Below, piece by piece: positions 12,828 through 23,689 of a DNA stretch of 64,000 nucleotides (the stretch's first letter is position 1; each line of letters opens with the position of its first letter). The notes beneath the pieces were generated by a model, which worked only from the letters and a program-made list of their open reading frames with translations, ran no database searches and was not told the origin of the DNA. This stretch comes from Herpomyces periplanetae (Eukaryota > Ascomycota > Laboulbeniomycetes > Herpomycetales > Herpomycetaceae), in the NCBI GenBank assembly GCA_009733715.1, contig WMKJ01000035.1, positions 44,944-108,943 on the forward strand. Direction: 5' to 3'. A program made the position numbers and the translations under genes.

Positions 12828-14018
12828 GATAAGACTTCTCAGGATAAGCCGGTGGGTGCCTGGCGACGGGCAAAAAAAACTTCATTTACGAATTAGCTTT
12901 ATCAATTCTGGGTAAATTATTGATAAATTTGTTTAACGTTAACAGAGGGGCAATACAGGACACGATCAGCGAATAATACTAGATCGACGAGGAGCGTAAC
13001 AATAGATGCTGGGAAATTGACCTATACATATTGCTTGTTTAGTTCGGAATTGACCGATGGCACGATGTTTACAATATTATACGTATAATAGATTGGAAGT
13101 ACATCCCACCTCTCTTATGCCTGAGATCGTGGGTGAAGCGCACGAGTTGGGTAACGAAAGTTCATCGTGTCTTACAAGTTAAAATGTTGAACGCTACATG
13201 GACATTAGAGCATAGGTTGTACATTTACAAACGCTTGCATGGCAAGGGAATTTGACGGGCAACCTATATTCGTGGATACCCAACTCTAATATTACGCTTA
13301 TAGGGCATTTGAACTTAATCGTGCTGGCAACTTTGAATTTGACGTTGGTGTCAAAGGACGACGAACCATTCTTCGTTTTCTTGGTCTCACAGCTTTTCAC
13401 TAAAGTATCTCTTTCTCTTCATCGATATGGGTTCTCCGGATTCTACTTAATTGAAAATTGAATACGCAAAAGGGCGACAGGTCAGTAAATTGCTGGGGTG
13501 TGCTCGTTTAGATGGATTCTGATTGCTCTTTCAGGTGTAACTATTTACAAGCTAAACTAGTGTTTGAATGACCATTCAACCCCCCGGGTGATGACTTTTC
13601 ATTCATTGTTTCGCTGCGCTCTCACCGTCCCAGCTAGCAATTATTGCTGCAGCTTTAAACTTATAAAAAGGCGAGACATCCTCCGATGGTCAATCCAGCG
13701 ACGACTACTTACCACTAGTTCTCAACTGCCTTTCTTCGTCTTCTTTTCCCTATCCATTTCTCGTTTGCTTCCCATTCTAGTTAACTCAGGTCGATTGCTG
13801 TCCAGGTTGTCGTTCATAACGATTTGATCTGGTTGTCTGGTCATTCTCGTTTCATCTCTTCTCATCTACTATTTTATTAATATACTCTTACCGTTGCCCG
13901 TTGCTATTTTACCGCAGGTAGCCGCACCAGTCGTCCTTTGGAACTTACTATTTATACGTTTGTTCTGCTTGCTCCATTCACATTCTTTCCTCACCTGCGT
14001 GTTCTCGGATGTGTTAAA
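12828..14018. other. intergenic interval with leader of the wall-protein gene
   Basis: No coding region is supported. The distal part (about 13560-13990) becomes C/T-rich and carries a TATA-like element (separate entry). It is best read as the promoter and 5' leader of the wall-protein gene starting at 14019. Confidence 0.5.
13661..13670 (+). promoter_or_regulatory. TATA-box-like element upstream of the wall-protein gene
   Basis: The sequence TTATAAAAAG is followed by a C/T-rich stretch and lies about 350 bp before the ATG at 14019. A TATA box here would imply a 5' leader of roughly 300 nt, or a leader intron. This rests on sequence match only. Confidence 0.4.
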
Positions 14019-16663
14019 ATGCGTCTACATTTTCTAGCTTCCAGTCTTTTTTTGACCCTTATTCACTTGCGCGCCAATGCCGTGAGTCTGACCGGTAGGG
14101 CTAGGTTGGGATTTTCCCGAATCTCCGGCTCTGGTTCCACTTCTGACGATCGGTCTGATCATGCTGGCGTACATGTCAACTGTAATAGTCTGTAAGAGCT
14201 ATTCCTCTTGGTAGTAAAGGGCGATTGGCATGCGTTAACATTTGATTTATTGCTTCTAGGTCTCTAGGTTCGGGTAATGCTGAGAATTGTAACAATGCAT
14301 TCCAAGAACTTCCCGTTCTGGTGTCGGGGGCATCAGAATCTCCCAGTTTTACGACTGTTAATTCTACAGTGACTGTTTCCTCCGTTCAATCTCTATCAGC
14401 TACTGGCACAAGTGGATTTTCTACCTTTGCAATGACAGAAGAACCCATTGTTACGGCGATTAGTTCGGGGCTAAGGAGTACTGGATCTGCATCCCTGGCA
14501 TCTCAAAATTATACACTAACAATATCCACTAGTGGGATTGCTACTGCTCCATTGAATCCTGTGTCCATTGATACGGAGCTTACTTCATCGGGAATGGGTA
14601 CGTCTAGATTAAGCGGTATACCATCCAATTCTGTTACTAGTGATATTCCACCAACTCCAGTTGATTCTGAAAGTGTCTTTGAGACTCGCGCTTCTGGATC
14701 TATACGACCCATCGATACTGATGTAGGAACTGGTACTGGTACCGGCACTGGTCAACTTCCACCCCCTTCAACGTCTATGGGGTATAATTCTACTAGTGTC
14801 GCACCAACTGGGACTGGGTCATCATTGCCTACGTCGGGTAGTGAGTCTGTGCCGTCAAATTCGCCGACTGAATCGTCAAGTGTAGAGGCCACACCATCAG
14901 ATTCATCTAGTGTTTCACCAACTGACCCGCCTGCTGAGCCCACCACCTCTTCTGGTGCCGAAGAGCCTCCCGCCAGTTCGACGGGTGATAGTGCAGAGCC
15001 AACGTCAAGCAGCGAGGAGCCATCGTCTACTGCTACAAGAGAAGTACCATCGTCGACTGCTGCAAGTGAAGAGCCATCGTCGACTGTTGCAAGTGAAGAA
15101 CCATCGTCGACTGCTGCGAGTGAAGAACCATCGTCGACTGCTGCGAGTGAAGAACCATCGTCGACTGCTGCAAGTGAAGAACCATCGTCGACTGCTGCAA
15201 GTGAAGAACCATCGTCGACTGCTGCGAATGAAGAGCCATCGTCGACTGCTGCCAGTGAAGAGCCATCTCCAACTGTTACTAGTGAAGAGCCGTCACCGAC
15301 TGTTACTAGTGAAGAGCCGTCACCGACTGTTACGAGTGAAGAGCCTTCGTCAATTGCTACCAGCGAAGAGCCTTCGTCAACAGTTACTAGTGAGGAGCCC
15401 ACCACCGTTACTAGCGAACACCCTCCGACTATTACTACCACGGATGAGCCCCCCTCGACCGAAAACCCATTGCCAACAGGTGGGCATAACACTACTTACA
15501 CTACGACGGTGATATCTACAATAATCACGACAGATTCGGTAACGTTGATTACTACCACTACACTGTATCCTACGGGAGGAACATCAGTTATAACTTTACC
15601 ACCGAGTGTAATTACATCGCTAGTGACGGTTACGACTACTACAGTAACAAGTATTGAACCATTACCGTCCGAAACGCCAGAGCCACAAGCTTGCTCGCCT
15701 TATAATTCGACGTCATGTCCATTCCCTCAAATATGTATTCGAATTAGGGAACCGTTATCCCAGCTTGAAGGATCACAAGAGCCTATTGACCAAGATACTT
15801 ATATGTGTGTAGCAGCGGTGTGTGACTTACCGGGTGGGGATGAAGATGATTCGGATGATGATTCTGATGACTCTGATTCGGATGATTCTGACGAGGGTAG
15901 CGAGTACGGGGGTGGTGGGTATGGATACGGTCCAGGACCTGGAAATGGTGGATTTGGAAACGATGATGAAAGTACTTGGGATGACATGGATGATGGTTCA
16001 GGGTCAAGTTCAGGATCGGGATCGGGATCTGGATCGGGATCGGGATCGGGTTCTGGGTCAGGATCAGAAGGCGATTCAACGGGATCTGATGGTAGCGGAG
16101 ATTTCTCAGATCAATCGACTTCAGAGAGTTTTGGCGTAGAAGCGCAAGGAGTGGCGCCAAGTGGAGAGCCTGGTCTATTGGGTTCAGATGTAACGACAAA
16201 CACAGCACCATCGAATGATTGGGGTTACCCTATGAGAATGTTAACAAGTACAGCGTGTGGTGTATCCCAGGTTTGCCTTAAGCCACATAGTCGAGGTATG
16301 TCAGCACAAGATGTTGACGATGTGACGTTTTTGGGTGGAACTGAAGGTAATACAACCGCGTTAGCCCGTAGATCGGCTCGAAATCATTCCCTTAAGCGGG
16401 TTCCCACCCAGAGAAAATTGTACCGACGTCACAAGAATGATATAGGTCTCCTGCCAAATCAAGGACGGTGTGCAACTCCGAAATTGTGGTGTGGAGGTAG
16501 TGAAGGGCATGATTGCCCGTATGGCCGCGAATGGCAATGTGTCGATGATCCTAGTTCGAGCTGTTCAGTATCCGATCCTAATTGTCGCGGAATCTGCGTC
16601 TGGACCGGCTACTGGTGGCCCGGACTGAATCGTGACATTTCCATTAGTAATCCTTCCACCTAG
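14019..16663 (+). CDS. Secreted Ser/Thr-rich cell-surface protein with nonapeptide repeats and Cys-rich C-terminal domain
   Basis: Two exons: 14019-14191 and 14260-16663 (68-bp intron, phase 2), giving 858 aa. Residues 1-21 form a signal peptide (MRLHFLASSLFLTLIHLRANA). A long Ser/Thr-rich stalk follows, likely O-mannosylated. It contains 15 tandem copies of a nonapeptide of consensus EEPSSTAAS (15014-15415) and Thr-rich segments of TVTTTTV type. Next come a short Cys-containing segment (ACSPYNSTSCPFPQICI), an Asp/Ser-rich and then Gly-Ser tract, and a second Cys-rich segment ending near CGGSEGHDCPYG...CVDDP...CRGICV. That Cys spacing resembles repeats common in secreted fungal proteins whose function is unknown to me. 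No GPI signal is seen at the annotated end. A role in the cell wall or extracellular matrix is inferred from composition. Confidence 0.8.
15014..15415 (+). repeat. 27-bp coding minisatellite (14 full units plus one short unit)
   Basis: Tandem 27-nt units encode variants of EEPSSTAAS inside the wall-protein gene. Units 4-7 are nearly identical at DNA level (gaagaaccatcgtcgactgc). Units 10-12 are a homogenised EEPSPTVTS variant. The last unit lacks one codon. The regular phase and local homogenisation point to repeat expansion by unequal exchange or slippage. Confidence 0.95.
15999..16067 (+). repeat. Gly-Ser-coding hexamer tract (ggatcg)n
   Basis: A run of ggatcg/ggatct-type hexamers encodes alternating Gly and Ser in the same wall-protein gene, between an Asp/Ser-rich acidic stretch and the distal Cys-rich domain. 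It probably acts as a flexible linker. Confidence 0.9.
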
Positions 16664-17636
16664 GCCACCGGGAAAACCTCGGAGTATTATCGGCTCGCTC
16701 CCCGAGCCCGGCAGTTATATTGTTAGTCAGCTTGGTTTGTTTGTGATTTGCTTGAAGGGTGCTGGGTGGAGTGATGTTTTAGATGGATGCAGCGGGTGTA
16801 GCGGATGTCAAGGGTGTAACGGATGTAGCGGGTGCAATGGGATTTCCTGTTCACAGCCTTTCTGTTAATGCTTTGTGTCTACATGCTCCCACATCCCTCC
16901 CCCTTGTCTTGATTTAATTTATACGTCATTATATCTACAGGCTTTTTTATTCCCCTCCCCTCCCGCTCCTCAAGCTCTACTTACTTGCACTCTATCAGTT
17001 TCCCCTTTATTTCACATCTATGTGATGATCACTACATGTTTAAAGTTCCCCCGTGCAAGTAAAATCTAATTCGCTTCCTATATCTCTTTATATACACATA
17101 AATTTATACTTTCACCCACTCCTGTCTCTTTCCCCCCCCAGCCCACGTGTGCTGCCTCCTTTGCGCTCCGGATAAAAGATTTTCCCCTCGTCATGTGATA
17201 CGCCCGAGGCTTCCGTTTGTTGGTTAAAAGGCAAGTTGAGATGGTAAGATCTTGAATATACATGTTTAGTTAGGTGTTTCAATAGTACGTGCCGGTCTGC
17301 GTTCTGCTTGTACGTTTGTGGTTTTATTGACGTTAATCTTTGGTTGATTGAATATATTTTTTCCGATAAAGTGATTAATTGAACGTGAATCTATTACCGT
17401 CACCTACGTAGACGCACACGATACATGTTACGCGAATTTGCAGTGGGGGACCGTTAAAACGATTGTGGACTATATTCTTCGATTAACGCGACCCAAATCA
17501 CACATACATACTATCTCCCCCTCTATACACGTATGTACTGTTCTGAATCCACAATGATAACTTGTTTAATTATCTCACCATCCTATCACCAGTTTACCTT
17601 GACCCTCCCTTCCACTGACGCGTACTGCCACCTAAA
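16664..17636. other. intergenic interval between wall protein and porin
   Basis: Holds the 3' UTR of the wall-protein gene and the porin promoter. A period-9 repeat at 16785-16838 is described separately. The remainder is C/T-rich to about 17200 and then AT-rich; no supported gene is seen. Confidence 0.5.
16785..16838 (+). repeat. six 9-bp units reading Cys-x-Gly in one plus-strand frame
   Basis: Six consecutive 9-nt units alternate between ggatgyarc and gggtgyarc types. In one frame they read as GCSGCSGCQGCNGCSGCN. They lie about 120 bp past the stop codon of the wall protein, in a frame (16632-16868) different from its last exon. Coding status is unknown. Confidence 0.7.
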
Positions 17637-18883
17637 ATGTCGCCCCCAGCATTTTCCGATATCGCCAAGTATACGAATGATGTAAGAGTTCATGTACACG
17701 GCAATCATGATAATTATTAACCGATCGTGCACGTACCCTCCTGGCTTTTTGTCAGGATGTAAAGACGTGCGCTCATCCCTTTATCTCCCTATAGTTAATC
17801 AAAAAGGACTTTTTTCATACTTCAGCCGGTACAACTTTACCTACTAATGGGACAACTACTACAATTATTTATCTACTAACCTCAATGTATCATCTTATTG
17901 AACAGGCGTGCTCGAAGTTAAACTAAAAACTCCAAACGGCGTTGCCGTCACTGCCCGTGGAACCTCTCCTCATGATGGACCTACCACGGCTTCGGTATGT
18001 CGATCACGAATATCATCTAACTACCCTTGATGATAAATCCTACTAACGCAACCTTGGTCCCAACAATCCATAGATTGAAGCTAGGCAATGCGTTTCTAAA
18101 GGTATTCTATCTACCTAATCTCACACTTCAATCTCGACTTTTCACTCACCTCTCACAGGAGTCGTCACAACTATTTCAAGCAATACCTCAAAAAATTTGG
18201 TCGCCAAGGCCGAACTTGATAACATCACCGTTCAAGGCGTTCGCTCGGAAATTTCAACAAACTTTCACTTGGACAAAGGCTTAACAGCTACTAAATTCGC
18301 CTTTTTCTTTCGACAACCGCTCGTACACTCCCGTGCATTCATAGAATATACCCCATTCGGTCGGGCTGCGTCCGCCCTTGTAGATACTGTCGTCGGTCGG
18401 GATGGCCTCTTAATTGGTGGTGAAGCAGGCTACGATATGCAAAGTGGTACACTAACTCGTTACAGTGCTGCAATCGGTTACCACACAAATATGTGTACAT
18501 TTGCCCTGTCAACGTTAAATAATATGGGCATCGTCCAAGCTAGTTACTACCAAAAAGTGAACCCTGCTGTTGAAGCAGGTATCAAAGCTGTTTACGATTT
18601 GAAATCCGATTCAAGCGTAAGCTTCGAGTTCGCAAGCAAGTACAAGATCGACCACTTGTCTTTTGCCAAAGTAAGTCTAACGTGTACACGTAGATACATT
18701 GATATTTTGAGCTGACCCATAATCTTGCAATAGGCCCGAATAAACGATCGTGGTATCGCATCATTAGCGTATAAGACAAAAGTTAACCAGTATTTTTCCT
18801 TTGGGCTCGGAGCATCCTTTAACACTCAAAAACCCCAGCAGCCCGATCACAAGATCGGTGCTGTTTTTTCCTTTGAGGGATAG
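17637..18883 (+). CDS. POR1: Mitochondrial outer-membrane porin (VDAC)
   Basis: Six exons: 17637-17681, 17795-17828, 17906-17994, 18074-18101, 18159-18670 and 18734-18883, giving 285 aa, the usual VDAC length. The joined protein begins MSPPAFSDIAKYTND, very like yeast Por1, and continues through LIKKDFFHTSAG, EVKLKTPNGV, GEAGYDMQSG (the conserved GxEFGYD-type block) and the final strands SLAYKTKV and HKIGAVFSFEG. VDAC is a 19-stranded beta-barrel passing ATP, ADP and small metabolites. Every junction keeps phase, and the tiny exons (34 and 28 nt) are supported by family alignment. It is convergent with the J-domain gene, whose stop lies 94 bp away. Confidence 0.95.
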
Positions 18884-18977
18884 TGCGTACATCCCAAGTA
18901 ATGCTGGCTGCATAATCATGAGAGTTTTTTCCTTGCGTGTAATTGTAGACGCGTACTTTAATATGTTTCCCACTTAG

Positions 18978-19553
18978 TCAATTTTGCCGGTATAAAGCAG
19001 TCGATATGAAACACATCATAACTAAACTACAGGCTGTAACAATTCCTGCCAGCGACAGTGATGTGAAACCTGCACCGGGACGGCACATAGCCGAATTTGT
19101 ACGGACGGTACTTCGGACTTTGTCAAGCGTTTCATGTGTACGCAAGTGATCTCTCGCGTTCCAATGCTTCAAATCATCATTTCTTGTAGCCCCAACGGTA
19201 CCATAGCTACCGCATTCATTCTTCGTGCGTCGTGCACTCAAGCCCGTAGGTCGACGTCCACCTGCTGTGTAAACTGTACAATTCGATGCTCTATTATGAG
19301 TGAGAAAAGTGCGTGCGTACTGTTCGTCGTATGTACGTCGTTTTTTAGCATCTCCAAGTACACTATACGCTTCTGTTAACGCGTGAAATTTCCGTGTTAA
19401 CGCAGTTCGTTGGTCTGGTGTACTGCGTTCTCGTCCACGCCCGTGTGCATCCGGATGATAGACCCGCGATAAAGCGTAAAACTGTGCTTTAATTTGCCCT
19501 TGAGTTGCAACCGGTGTTAGCCGTAAAACAGCATAATAGTCGGGAAGTTTCAT
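18978..19553 (-). CDS. Membrane-anchored J-domain protein (DNAJC30/Jid1-like)
   Basis: Single exon, 191 aa from the ATG at 19553; the open frame extends slightly upstream without another ATG. Residues 4-80 form a J domain beginning DYYAVLRLTPVATQGQIKAQ, with the HPD motif in RVYHPDAHG and ending near SVLGDAKKRRTYDEQY. The HPD tripeptide stimulates Hsp70 ATPase. The rest lacks a G/F region or zinc finger and ends in a hydrophobic segment (SLAGIVTACSLVMMCFISTA) followed by a short polar tail. This layout resembles the mitochondrial DNAJC30 type, but location is inferred. Confidence 0.85.
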   Translation of the reverse strand: MKLPDYYAVLRLTPVATQGQIKAQFYALSRVYHPDAHGRGRERSTPDQRTALTRKFHALTEAYSVLGDAKKRRTYDEQYARTFLTHNRASNCTVYTAGGRRPTGLSARRTKNECGSYGTVGATRNDDLKHWNARDHLRTHETLDKVRSTVRTNSAMCRPGAGFTSLSLAGIVTACSLVMMCFISTALYRQN

Positions 19554-19834
19554 TGCTGGCTTCGTCAATCATCCGTCCGCGTGCCACTCTGCACTCCATC
19601 GTCGTGGAGTCCCCGCTCTCGTGATGCACGTGACTGCGTCTTTCACTTTCGTGCCACACCCGTGGCTGTGGTCCGGCGTGACAAGGTTATGGCGTGAGTC
19701 GATGATAACAAGATGGAGAAAACCACGAAAGGTATGATATTAATGTTAAGAGGGTTCGGGTTAACAGAGATGTTAATAGTGATGAGAATTGGTGAATTGA
19801 ATGTGAAGGTTTTTATTGTTCCTAGTTACGGGAA

Positions 19835-22006
19835 TTAGTCACCCTTGGAGCGTTTAAATGAATCAGCGGGATAAGCACTAGTATTGGAAAAATTTGACCC
19901 GGATGAAGCTGCAGATGTTGAAGATGATAGAGTAGAGCGTGAATCATTAGAATTGTTGGGTTTAAAGTTAATATCGTTTGCAGGGCCCGGTCTGATCCCA
20001 CATGCAACGGAGGTACCGGTAGACTGAGCCAAGTGAGCCGAACCGTTGGCCGGTGCACCACTTTCCAAGGGGCGCTTTAATGATTGAAGAGGTCGAAAAG
20101 GAGGACAGTACGGTGTAGTAACATTACCCAAAGCATGGCTTGTACTGACCGAATGACTTCCATCCACCGGACCCAGTCCCGGTCCATTTCCGTATCTCGG
20201 ATTTCCACCGCATGGCATACCGATCCGTCGGTTGGTGTCAAATTGAGGATTAACAAAGTTGGCCGCCACCGATCCCCGTGCCAAGCCTTGATTTCCGGCC
20301 GCCGCCGGTTCCGAGCCGCGGCTGTTACATGGAAATCCTGGGTCGGGAGCCCGGGTCCCGAACTTGTGGGACTCGGTGTTGGGGATGCCGATTTGGTTCG
20401 GGGTCGGGTGGGAGAACTGAAGTTGTTGATGCTGTTGCTGTTGCTGTTGATGATGGTGATGCTGCTGGTGATAATGTGGATTCCCGCTCCCGCTCACACC
20501 TCCATTCACTTGCGGGTGCCCGCGCAACGTCTGATGGTTCTCTGCATCCCCTGCTTGTCCATTCGTTATTCCATTCCTCATCTCTGTATTTCCCGACCCT
20601 TTTTCTTCGGCTTGTACATGATTCATTACATCTTGTCGTCGAATAGGTCTCGATGATGCATGATTTATCCCTGCCGTACGTCTCAATGACGGACTATCAA
20701 CTGCTGGATTAAAGACCTTTGTGTTAGGCGGTACCGGAATCATTGGATTCCCATTCTCTTGAACTTCTAATGCTGCCCGACCCGTCACAAACGCTATTGG
20801 CGTCACTGGTGTCGTACCGCTACCCATTCCATTGGGTTTACCCTTTTGATGATGAAAATGTTGATGGGTCGCTTCCGGTGGTGTCTCTCTACTCGTTTTC
20901 CTCACATCCGATGGTGGTACTGCCGCCCGCGGCAAAGGTTTCTGCAGCGCCGGTTGCACAACCAGTGTTACTACTGAATCCCCCTCTTTCAATTCAGGAT
21001 CCCCTTCCGCTTTACCATTCTTCGACATCACCATCTTATCCTCCGGCTGACACTGTAACTGAACTTTCCCTACCCTCGAATCACCTCTATCTTGCAAATT
21101 CCCATCCTGATGTTCATGATTTTCTTTCTCGACTATTGGTCGCGATCTTACACTCTCATCCTCAAAAGCTCCCGTCTCCAACATTACCTCGTCATACCGT
21201 ACATAACTAGCCTCACAAATCTCATCAAGTACCGCATAATCTCCTTCAAGTCCGTAATCTGATGATTCTGACTTCAAACTTGCTAACCGTTGAGTTTCAT
21301 CAACCTTAATTGGCTCACTATTCCGTCCCGTTATTAGTGCTTTATGCGCAATGCTTTTATCCACTACATTTTCCGGTTCCACGCGTGCCTTCGTCACTAC
21401 ATCTTCCTTAATGGGTAAAAAGTCCTGATGTCGATGTAAATTACTCTCACACCACACCCGAGTAGGCTGGGCTTTAACCCTCATAACCTGTTGCAAATAA
21501 GCTTTATCGTACAAACAATTACCCAGTACATTTCCAAAACTACGCAGTGCGCGCTTCAATCCATCTGATACTGCTTCCTTTTTCGCTTTTTCAAATGCCG
21601 CAGCCTTTCCCTTACAGTTTTCTATTTGACCGTACCCAATGTCCTCGTGAAATGTACCGTCTTTCAACGTCACGCGCATAATAACTGATACACCCAATGT
21701 TATTCGACCAGAGCTATTTTCATCCAAAAAATCCGTCGTCACATTCTGAATACTCGTTGACCACCCGTTAAACCCGAAGATTTCGTTGGCCAAATTAATA
21801 ACTTTCTCTGCCGCAACATAGTGCAACCGTACACCTCCCGGGCCTTGACGTGAAGAAATGAACTCCGGTCCTAATTGTTTGTCTAAATGGCACTGAATTG
21901 ATGATCTTTCTTCCTCTGAAAAATGCGCTATCCGTTTTTCAAATTTGTAAGGAAACGCATTCAATTCATCATCCGATCTACGAGTAAACGTATCCGACCC
22001 CGGCAT
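19835..22006 (-). CDS. RAD52: Rad52 recombination mediator / annealing protein
   Basis: Intronless, 723 aa. Residues ~25-185 form the conserved Rad52 DNA-binding and annealing domain, with GPEFISSRQGPGG, YVAAEKVINLANEIFGFNGW, GYGQIENCKGKAAAFEKAKK and DGLKRALRSFGNVLGNCLYD. Rad52 forms rings that load Rad51 onto RPA-coated ssDNA and anneal complementary strands. In the variable C-terminal half, FVTGRAAL (406-413) matches the FVTA-type Rad51-binding motif, and NPAVDSPSLRRT follows. A His/Gln-rich tract (HQQHHHHQQQQQQHQQ) and long Asn/Gly/Pro-rich tail are low complexity. The start ATG is followed within 20 codons by the family block, so no upstream exon is needed. Confidence 0.96.
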   Translation of the reverse strand: MPGSDTFTRRSDDELNAFPYKFEKRIAHFSEEERSSIQCHLDKQLGPEFISSRQGPGGVRLHYVAAEKVINLANEIFGFNGWSTSIQNVTTDFLDENSSGRITLGVSVIMRVTLKDGTFHEDIGYGQIENCKGKAAAFEKAKKEAVSDGLKRALRSFGNVLGNCLYDKAYLQQVMRVKAQPTRVWCESNLHRHQDFLPIKEDVVTKARVEPENVVDKSIAHKALITGRNSEPIKVDETQRLASLKSESSDYGLEGDYAVLDEICEASYVRYDEVMLETGAFEDESVRSRPIVEKENHEHQDGNLQDRGDSRVGKVQLQCQPEDKMVMSKNGKAEGDPELKEGDSVVTLVVQPALQKPLPRAAVPPSDVRKTSRETPPEATHQHFHHQKGKPNGMGSGTTPVTPIAFVTGRAALEVQENGNPMIPVPPNTKVFNPAVDSPSLRRTAGINHASSRPIRRQDVMNHVQAEEKGSGNTEMRNGITNGQAGDAENHQTLRGHPQVNGGVSGSGNPHYHQQHHHHQQQQQQHQQLQFSHPTPNQIGIPNTESHKFGTRAPDPGFPCNSRGSEPAAAGNQGLARGSVAANFVNPQFDTNRRIGMPCGGNPRYGNGPGLGPVDGSHSVSTSHALGNVTTPYCPPFRPLQSLKRPLESGAPANGSAHLAQSTGTSVACGIRPGPANDINFKPNNSNDSRSTLSSSTSAASSGSNFSNTSAYPADSFKRSKGD

Positions 22007-22838
22007 AGTATTTCTTTATATATTAAAGTTAATCCCGTTAACTAATGCAATCAATCAGTATAATCCCCCCGTCATTCTGGCAATTTTAGTGCCTTTACCT
22101 CGTATTAAATCATCGCTAAACTATAACCAAACGCTTAACCGTCCTCTGGAAGCGTCCAAGTACTTCCCTTGATAATGGGAAGTTAATGCGCGTATGCATG
22201 CGCGAAATATCTCCACTCTCAATTCCACCGCGTAATCCTCAATATTATTTTCTAATTAATCAAATTAACTGTGTCAATCCAGCTGTCGTTGCTTTAGCAC
22301 CTTTTTCTAAAACACCCGTCCATTTTCTCCCTTAACCCATCTTTTGCTTCTAATTGTCCATTTCCCCTTCAGATGATGACTAAGCCTGCTTTTCCTGTCG
22401 TATGATGTAATCAAAATCCCAAGAAATGCGAAATGCCGTTCGGGCACGTAGCGAAAGGGAATTTTCATCGTGAAACTGATCCAATTTGTTAATTTTATCA
22501 TCGATGGGAAATCTACTGATGAAATTATTGCGGTTTAATTACTTTGGTTCCCTACTTTAGCATTATTGGTGCACAATTACTAGGTAAGAGTTTCCATCCA
22601 TTGTCATGCTTGTAGTGTGTAGCGTTTAGTTAACGACACATCGATGCAATTTTTATAGGTTAACTAACTATTCCGACTACTTTCTACACTCATCAATCAG
22701 CAATTACGTTGTTCCTATATCGATGTGGTACATCTGAGATGCTAAAGACCTGTTCGGAAAAATTATCCCACTGAAACCGGTGATTTGCGCAAAAACGCCT
22801 TTTTCGGTGCAGTACAAGTTGCTTGGATTGAAATTATC
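22007..22838. other. divergent intergenic interval, RAD52 / YFH7-like
   Basis: Both flanking genes start outward from here, so two promoters are expected. The stretch is AT-rich; the short minus-strand frame at 22307-22501 has no recognisable features. Confidence 0.5.
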
Positions 22839-23681
22839 ATGGACAAACAAGTCCAGGAGTTGTCACGAACTGTATTCGGTAAATGTCCTGCACTGATGAT
22901 TTTTTGACACAAACTGTTTACGCCCTAGGTGGTAGACTTGGGTCTTGTTTGTCGCTAATTGTTCACTATTGAATCATGTATAGATCAGTATGCTACGCTG
23001 GATGATCAATCTCGTCTTATTATCGCAATTGCTGGTATACCTGGCAGCGGTAAAACTACTCTGGCAAACGCAATAGTTAAGGCGATTAACCAACTTCATC
23101 TGGAAAATCATTGTACCAAACTCAACGACTTCAATAATACTATATCACCACCAGCAGTATACGTTCCACTTGACGGATTCCACTTGACTCGTCAACAGCT
23201 TAGTGAAATGCCTAATCCTAAAGAAGCTTTTGCTCGTAGAGGTTCTGTATTCACATTTGATGGAAACGCTTTTGCTAGTCTTGTCCGTTCATTACGGCAA
23301 CCCGTCTTGCAAACCAGTCCCATTATTTATGCTCCAAGCTTCGATCATTCCGTTAAAGATCCTGTACCTGACAATATTTCAATTCAACCAATTAATCGAA
23401 TTATTGTGATGGAGGGAAATTATCTCGCTCTTAACTTTGCTCCCTGGAGTGATTTGGTTAAGTTATACGATCAATTATGGTTTCTTGATGTTAACGAGGA
23501 AATTGCAAAAAAAAGACTCATCGCTCGGCACCTTCATGCTGGAATTGTAGAAACTCTCGCGGAAGCCGAGGAACGAGTTAAGAATAATGATCTGGTAAAT
23601 GCTTGTGAAATACTCGAGAATCGAATCAGCACTAATTTAATCATTACCCCAATTTCTGATGAACATTGGGCTAACTCGTAA
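22839..23681 (+). CDS. YFH7-like P-loop kinase (uridine kinase / phosphoribulokinase superfamily)
   Basis: Two exons: 22839-22878 and 22984-23681, with a 105-bp intron in phase 1, giving 245 aa. Using the upstream ATG joins MDKQVQELSRTVF to DQYATLDDQSRLIIAIAG and places the Walker A motif (GIPGSGKT, 31-38) at the usual distance from the N-terminus. Further motifs are VPLDGFHLTR, RRGSVFTFD, IYAPSFDHSVKDP and VMEGNYLAL, all typical of the YFH7/FrcK/pantothenate-kinase-like clade. It probably phosphorylates a small alcohol metabolite; the substrate is not established for the family. Its stop is only 8 bp from the stop of the convergent transporter gene. Confidence 0.85.
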
Positions 23682-23689
23682 CGGAAAAA

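Noticed and set aside
14752-15492. 246-aa minus-strand open frame of Ser/Val/Asp-rich repeats
   Set aside because: It is the antisense reading of the 27-bp minisatellite; repeats without stops on one strand are often open on the other. The plus-strand protein has a signal peptide and a spliced first exon.
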